DNA from: CAWDMN01 sp963803155
GTDB lineage: Bacteria > Acidobacteriota > Terriglobia > Versatilivoradales > Versatilivoraceae
Reading direction: 5' to 3'
Length of the DNA stretch: 19,797 nucleotides
NCBI GenBank assembly: GCA_963803155.1
Contig: CAWDMN010000055.1
Location: forward strand, 1-19,797
Of this stretch, positions 15,073 to 19,797 are shown piece after piece. The first letter of the stretch is position 1, and each line of letters starts with the position of its first letter. A program made the translations under genes and the position numbers. The notes under the pieces were generated by a model. That model was not told the DNA's origin. It ran no database searches and was given only the letters and a program-made list of their open reading frames with translations.

Positions 15073-18000
15073 ATGAAGGTATCCGACTGGATAAATGGCA
15101 AGCCTTTATTTGATCTGTGGACAAATCTCCTTAAGAACAGCGGGAGCCGAAAACGGGCAGAGGTGGAGCTTCCAATTCGGTTGGAGCTGTATAGCAGCGA
15201 TCAAATGGAGCAGCATGGCAAAGCTTTGGCCGGCTCGCATCAACTAAGCGGGCAGCATCCTTCAGACCGGCTTCGCGCGCGGCTTACGGAAAATGAAGAA
15301 GTCTTAGTGGGAACTTGTGAAGCCCTGACGGCAGCCATCCAGACCAGCCGCCGAATAACTCCGGCCGGAGAATGGCTGCTCGACAACTTCTATCTGATCG
15401 AAGAGCAGATTCACACCGCCAAAAGACATTTGCCTAAAGCCTATAGCCGGGAACTGCCCTGCTTGCTGAGCGGTCCATCGGCGGGGCTTCCCCGGGTCTA
15501 CGATCTGGCGCTTGAAACCATCTCTCATGGGGATGGCAGGGTTGACTTGGAGAGTCTCAGCCGCTTCGTGGCGGCCTATCAAAAAGTCACGGCTCTAAAG
15601 CTGGGAGAATTATGGGCCATTCCCATCATGCTGCGTCTGGCATTGATCGAAAATCTGCGCCGGGTAGGAGTGCGGATCACGACCGATCGGGCCCATCGAA
15701 ATCTGGCCGGGTACTGGGCGGATCAAATGATGGAAACCGCGGAGAAAGACCCGAAGAGCTTGATTCTGGTCATCGCCGACATGGCGCGATCGAATCTCCC
15801 CATGGTGAGCGCCTTGGTGGCTGAATTTTCGCGCCGGTTGCAAGGGCAGAGTTCCGCTTTGGCCTTGCCGCTCACTTGGATTGAACAGCGGCTCGCCGAG
15901 ACGGGGCAAACGATTGCGCAGATGGTGCAATCGGAAAACCAGCAACAAGCTGCCGACCAAGTCTCCATCAGCAACAGCATCGGCAGCCTCCGTTTCATCG
16001 GAGCGATCGATTGGCGGGAGTTTGTCGAGACGCTGAGCCTTGTGGAACAGACCCTGCGCGAGGATCCCAGCGGAGTTTATGTCAAAATGGATTTTTCGAC
16101 TCGCGACCGCTACCGTCATGTCGTGGAGGATTTATCGAAAAGAAGCGGACTCAGCGAGGAAACGGTGGCGCGCCAAGCCATCCAATTGGCTGGAAAAAGC
16201 AGGAGCCGGAAGGGCAGCCTCGATCGAACGGCTCATGTCGGTTTCTACTTGATTGACAAGGGATTGCCGGAGGTGGAGCGAGCGGTCAAGCTACGCCTCC
16301 CGGCCCTTAAGATTATTCAGCGGTCCCTCTGCCGTTCGCCTCTGTGTCTCTATCTGGGCGTGATCCTGCTGTTGACGGGGATCTTCACCAGCAGCTTGCT
16401 GGACGTCGCTTACCGGGAAGGGTTGAACGGCTGGACCTTGGGCTGGCTGGGAATTCTCCTCATGGGGGGGGCCAGTTCTTTAGCGGTGGTGCTGGCAAAC
16501 TGGATGGCCTCCCTGCTGGCGGCGCCGCATCCGCTTCCCCGGATGGATTTGTCAAATGGCATTCCACCGAAATTGCGCACCCTGGTCGTAGTCCCCACGA
16601 TGCTCGACAATGCCGAAAACATTGAGACGTTAGTGGAAGCGTTGGAAGTTCGGTTCTTAGCCAACCGGCAGGACAACCTGCATTTCGGCTTATTGACCGA
16701 TTTTCGGGATGCACGGGAGGAGACGGCTCTGGAGGACGGGACTCTGGTGGAGATTGCTCAGGCGGGGATAAAAAGGCTAAATGATAAGTATAGTGAATCA
16801 ACCAACGATATCTTCTTTTTGTTTCATCGTCCCCGGCGCTGGAATCCCCGTGAACGCACCTGGATGGGATATGAACGCAAGAGAGGGAAGCTTGCGGCGT
16901 TGAACTCGTTTCTTCGCGGTGGTTCCCAAGACCTCTTTTCACGGGTCGAGGGTGAAACCGCGGTTTTATCGAATGTGAAGTATGTGATCACGCTGGACAC
17001 GGACACACAACTCCCCCGCGATGCGGTGTGGCAGTTCGTGGGGACGATGGCGCACCCGCTCAATCGGGCCCGCTACGATGAAGGGCTCGAGCGAGTCGTG
17101 GAAGGGTATGGAATCCTCCAGCCACGCATGGCGGTAAGTCTGCCGGGCACCCGCCGGTCCCGGTACGCACGGCTATGCGGGAGTGAACCCGGCATCGACC
17201 CATACACCCGGGCGGTTTCGGATGTCTATCAAGACCTTTTTGCGGAAGGCTCCTTCATTGGCAAGGGCATCTATGAAGTGGATGCTTTCCAACGCTCTCT
17301 GGAGGCTCGCTTCCCAGAGAATCAGATCCTTAGCCACGATCTTTTGGAGGGGTGTTATGCGCGCTCCGGTTTGATGAGTGATGTGCAGCTCTACGAGGAC
17401 TATCCGGCCCGCTACAGCGCCGATGTCGACCGCAGACATCGCTGGATTCGCGGAGACTGGCAGTTGGTCCGGTGGCTGCTGCCGCGAGTTCCCGGCCTTG
17501 ACGGCCGTACCAGGAAAAATCCGCTCACGAAATTGTCCCGCTGGAAGCTTTTTGATAACCTGCGGCGCAGTCTCTCGCCCCTGGCGTTGACCCTCTTGTT
17601 CCTGTTCAGCTGGGCCATTTTGTCGCCTCCATGGTTTTGGACCGTATCGTTGGCGGGCATTTTGTTAATGCCGCCTTTGTTAGCCTCCCTTTTGCAAATC
17701 ATTCCACGGCCGCGGGAGGTGCTACTCCGGCAGCACCTGGACACGGTTCTCCAGTCATTCAGCAGGCATTTTCTCCAATCGGTTTTTACTCTCATTTGCC
17801 TTCCTTATGAAGCCTTCTTTAGCGGTGACGCCATCCTGCGCACGCTGGGACGGATGCTAATCACGCACAGGAAGCTTTTGGAATGGAGTCCTTCGAATAA
17901 CCTAGATCGAAATGGACGCACGACTCTGGGCGCTTCTTACCGGAGGATGTGGGCTGCCCCCCTGTTAGCCGCTGCCACGTTCGCCTATCTGCTGTTCTTT

Positions 18001-19797
18001 CGAACGGCTGCCGTACCTGCCGCCAGCCCCCTGCTCGGATTGTGGCTGGCTTCGCCCGCTCTTGCTTGGTGGATCAGCCGGCAACTCAGAGACACCAGAG
18101 CGCTCTTAACGGCGGACCAGACTTTTTTTCTGCGGAAAATTGCCCGCAAAACCTGGGCGTTCTTCGAGGCATTTACCGGGCCCGAGGATCATTGGCTGCC
18201 CCCTGACAATTTTCAGGAGTATCCCGCCGCGGCAGTTGCACATCGCACCTCACCCACCAACATGGGGTTAGCTCTACTCTCGAATTTGTCAGCCTGCGAT
18301 TTCGGCTATATTTCCGCCGGGCAGCTGATGGAGCGCACTGCTCATGCCTTCCAGACCATGGGGACACTGGAGCGCCACCGGGGCCATTTCTACAATTGGT
18401 ATGACACTCGAACGTTGGAACCTTTAAGGCCGCTCTATGTCTCGACCGTCGATAGCGGCAATCTCGCGGGCCATCTGCTCACACTGCGGCCCGGTCTGCT
18501 CGCGTTGATCGATCAAAAAATCTTAAACCGCCGGGTGTTTGAAGGTGTCCGTGTCACCCTAAAAATCCTCGAGGAGGAATTGGAGGGCAGTGAAGCCGTA
18601 CTCCCTTCTTCCGGCACACCGCGCCGCCCCAGCCGAAGCCCCGGCAGCTCCGCACATTCCAGAAATGGCAGCCCTGCCGAGGCCTATCAACTTGATCAAT
18701 TTCAAAGGGAGTTGGAGCCTCTAGTCTCAATTCCGCCTTCCACTTTAAGCGCGGCATCCCACGGCCTCGGTCGGTTGGCTGCACTAGGGATGACTTTGCG
18801 CGATAGCCTGCAGTCAACCTCCGCAAATCAGGCGAAATGGTGGGCTGACGCTTTAGTTCGGCAATGCCAGGCGGCGCTCGATGAGCTGACATTCTTGGCC
18901 CCGTGGATCTTAATGCCGGTCCCCCCGGCGCGGCTCTGTGAATTCCAGGATTTTGCAGGCATTCCCACACTGGCTGATCTGGCGGAGGCGGAATCGAAGT
19001 TTTCGCCGATGATTGAGATTCACTTGAATTCCGACCTGATCTCCGAGGAAAACCAATGGCTCGACAATTTTCGGGAGGCTCTGGCCTTGGCCAGCCAGCG
19101 GGCCAGGACGAGGATTTCCGCCATCGAACAGCTTGCGCTTGAATCTGGCCAGTTCGCCGACATGGAATATGACTTTCTTTTCGATAAAGGCCGCCATTTG
19201 CTGGCCCTCGGATATAACGTGGGAGAAGGCCGCCGAGACCCAGGACATTACGATCTATTAGCTTCAGAAGCCCGGCTGTGCAGTTTTGTGGCAATCGCTC
19301 AAGGGCAATTGCCACAAGAGAGCTGGTTTTCGTTGGGGCGCCTTTTGACTGCCCCGGCGGGGAGGCCCACTCTCCTCTCTTGGAGTGGCTCGATGTTTGA
19401 ATATCTCATGCCGCTGCTGGTGATGCCGAATTATGAGAACACCCTGCTTGCTGAAACGTGCCAAGCCGCCGTCCATCGGCAGATCGAATACGGCAAGGAG
19501 TGCGGTATTCCCTGGGGCATTTCGGAGTCTGGCTACAATGCCGTGGATATTCAGCTCAATTACCAATACCGGGCCTTTGGCGTTCCCGGCTTGGGATTGA
19601 AGCGGGGGCTGGCCGAAGACCGCGTGGTGGCGCCCTACGCTTCCGCGCTGGCTCTGATGGTGGCGCCCGAGCCAGCCTGCCTTAATCTGGAGCGGCTTGC
19701 CCGCGAGGGATTTGAAGGCCCCTACGGCTTCTATGAGGCCATCGACTATACTCCCTCCCGCTTGCCGCGCGGGCAGACCAGCACTTTGATCCGCTCA
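15073..19797 (+). CDS. ndvB: Cyclic beta-1,2-glucan synthase (partial, N-terminal 1575 aa)
   Basis: One uninterrupted frame runs from an ATG 8 nt after AAGGAG to the window edge, with no stop. Order: a cytoplasmic N-terminal region (1-420); membrane helices near 423-448 and 455-485; a GT84 glycosyltransferase core with DTDTQ at 642-646, HDLLEGCYAR at 755 and HRWIRGDWQ at 790; membrane helices near 835-878 and 960-1000. These are followed by SPTNMGLALLSNLSACDFGY and FYNWYDTRTLEPL near 1060-1120, a low-complexity Pro/Ser linker near 1175-1205, and a glycoamylase-like domain (about 1390 onward; GIPWGISESGYN, PYASALALMV). This is the order of NdvB/ChvB, which are about 2800 residues long with a C-terminal GH94 phosphorylase domain that would lie beyond the edge. 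The enzyme builds cyclic beta-1,2-glucan from UDP-glucose at the inner membrane. The symbol follows the family and is not proof of identical function. Confidence 0.93.
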   Translation, partial: MKVSDWINGKPLFDLWTNLLKNSGSRKRAEVELPIRLELYSSDQMEQHGKALAGSHQLSGQHPSDRLRARLTENEEVLVGTCEALTAAIQTSRRITPAGEWLLDNFYLIEEQIHTAKRHLPKAYSRELPCLLSGPSAGLPRVYDLALETISHGDGRVDLESLSRFVAAYQKVTALKLGELWAIPIMLRLALIENLRRVGVRITTDRAHRNLAGYWADQMMETAEKDPKSLILVIADMARSNLPMVSALVAEFSRRLQGQSSALALPLTWIEQRLAETGQTIAQMVQSENQQQAADQVSISNSIGSLRFIGAIDWREFVETLSLVEQTLREDPSGVYVKMDFSTRDRYRHVVEDLSKRSGLSEETVARQAIQLAGKSRSRKGSLDRTAHVGFYLIDKGLPEVERAVKLRLPALKIIQRSLCRSPLCLYLGVILLLTGIFTSSLLDVAYREGLNGWTLGWLGILLMGGASSLAVVLANWMASLLAAPHPLPRMDLSNGIPPKLRTLVVVPTMLDNAENIETLVEALEVRFLANRQDNLHFGLLTDFRDAREETALEDGTLVEIAQAGIKRLNDKYSESTNDIFFLFHRPRRWNPRERTWMGYERKRGKLAALNSFLRGGSQDLFSRVEGETAVLSNVKYVITLDTDTQLPRDAVWQFVGTMAHPLNRARYDEGLERVVEGYGILQPRMAVSLPGTRRSRYARLCGSEPGIDPYTRAVSDVYQDLFAEGSFIGKGIYEVDAFQRSLEARFPENQILSHDLLEGCYARSGLMSDVQLYEDYPARYSADVDRRHRWIRGDWQLVRWLLPRVPGLDGRTRKNPLTKLSRWKLFDNLRRSLSPLALTLLFLFSWAILSPPWFWTVSLAGILLMPPLLASLLQIIPRPREVLLRQHLDTVLQSFSRHFLQSVFTLICLPYEAFFSGDAILRTLGRMLITHRKLLEWSPSNNLDRNGRTTLGASYRRMWAAPLLAAATFAYLLFFRTAAVPAASPLLGLWLASPALAWWISRQLRDTRALLTADQTFFLRKIARKTWAFFEAFTGPEDHWLPPDNFQEYPAAAVAHRTSPTNMGLALLSNLSACDFGYISAGQLMERTAHAFQTMGTLERHRGHFYNWYDTRTLEPLRPLYVSTVDSGNLAGHLLTLRPGLLALIDQKILNRRVFEGVRVTLKILEEELEGSEAVLPSSGTPRRPSRSPGSSAHSRNGSPAEAYQLDQFQRELEPLVSIPPSTLSAASHGLGRLAALGMTLRDSLQSTSANQAKWWADALVRQCQAALDELTFLAPWILMPVPPARLCEFQDFAGIPTLADLAEAESKFSPMIEIHLNSDLISEENQWLDNFREALALASQRARTRISAIEQLALESGQFADMEYDFLFDKGRHLLALGYNVGEGRRDPGHYDLLASEARLCSFVAIAQGQLPQESWFSLGRLLTAPAGRPTLLSWSGSMFEYLMPLLVMPNYENTLLAETCQAAVHRQIEYGKECGIPWGISESGYNAVDIQLNYQYRAFGVPGLGLKRGLAEDRVVAPYASALALMVAPEPACLNLERLAREGFEGPYGFYEAIDYTPSRLPRGQTSTLIRS

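Overview
The window looks like a chromosomal stretch of a soil-type bacterium, most likely an Acidobacteriota member. This is inferred from gene style only: Tat-exported FAD and Gfo/Idh/MocA oxidoreductases, a ToxR/CadC-like winged-helix protein with a membrane anchor and TPR tail, and decayed DDE insertion sequences. No rRNA or taxonomic marker gene is present, so the assignment is tentative.

Layout. 34-3384 (+) is a Tat-exported protein with two FAD-binding domains and a HEAT-like tail. 3733-5062 (-) holds a secreted M14 zinc carboxypeptidase and, 1 nt after its stop, a very short, probably truncated secreted ORF. 5333-5826 (+) is the N-terminal stub of a NYN-domain protein split by a 392-bp MITE-like element. 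Cutting at the exact ends of the element's inverted repeats restores the reading frame. 5860-7197 (+) is a Tat-exported Gfo/Idh/MocA oxidoreductase. 7240-8126 is mostly empty. 8127-8711 (-) encodes a small secreted protein, 8837-9028 (-) a possible CCHH zinc-finger peptide, and 9283-11775 (+) the winged-helix/TPR regulator.

11.88-13.07 kb is a decayed insertion sequence. Its DDE transposase carries a GGGA duplication and a 26-bp insertion made of a perfect 20-bp palindrome plus a 6-bp target duplication. It is followed by a tail repeat that recurs at 3.5 kb, with a short end also at 7.74 kb. 13124-13577 (-) is the most unusual locus. An intact initiator tRNA-fMet with a near-consensus promoter is followed after 19 nt by a GIY-YIG nuclease gene. 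The last codons and stop of that gene lie inside a second, 3'-half copy of the same tRNA, which is interrupted by two 16-bp palindromic units. 13.58-14.43 kb is an AT-rich regulatory or intergenic stretch with a terminator, two TTAACT-type palindromes and a promoter in front of a 100-aa hypothetical protein (14432-14734). 15073 to the right edge is the first 1575 codons of a cyclic beta-1,2-glucan synthase (NdvB/ChvB-like), open at the window end.

The genes do not form one pathway. The left third is exported oxidoreductase and peptidase functions, the middle is an accessory zone rich in mobile relics, and the right is envelope glucan synthesis. The best candidate for an under-described system is the tRNA-fMet/GIY-YIG cassette.
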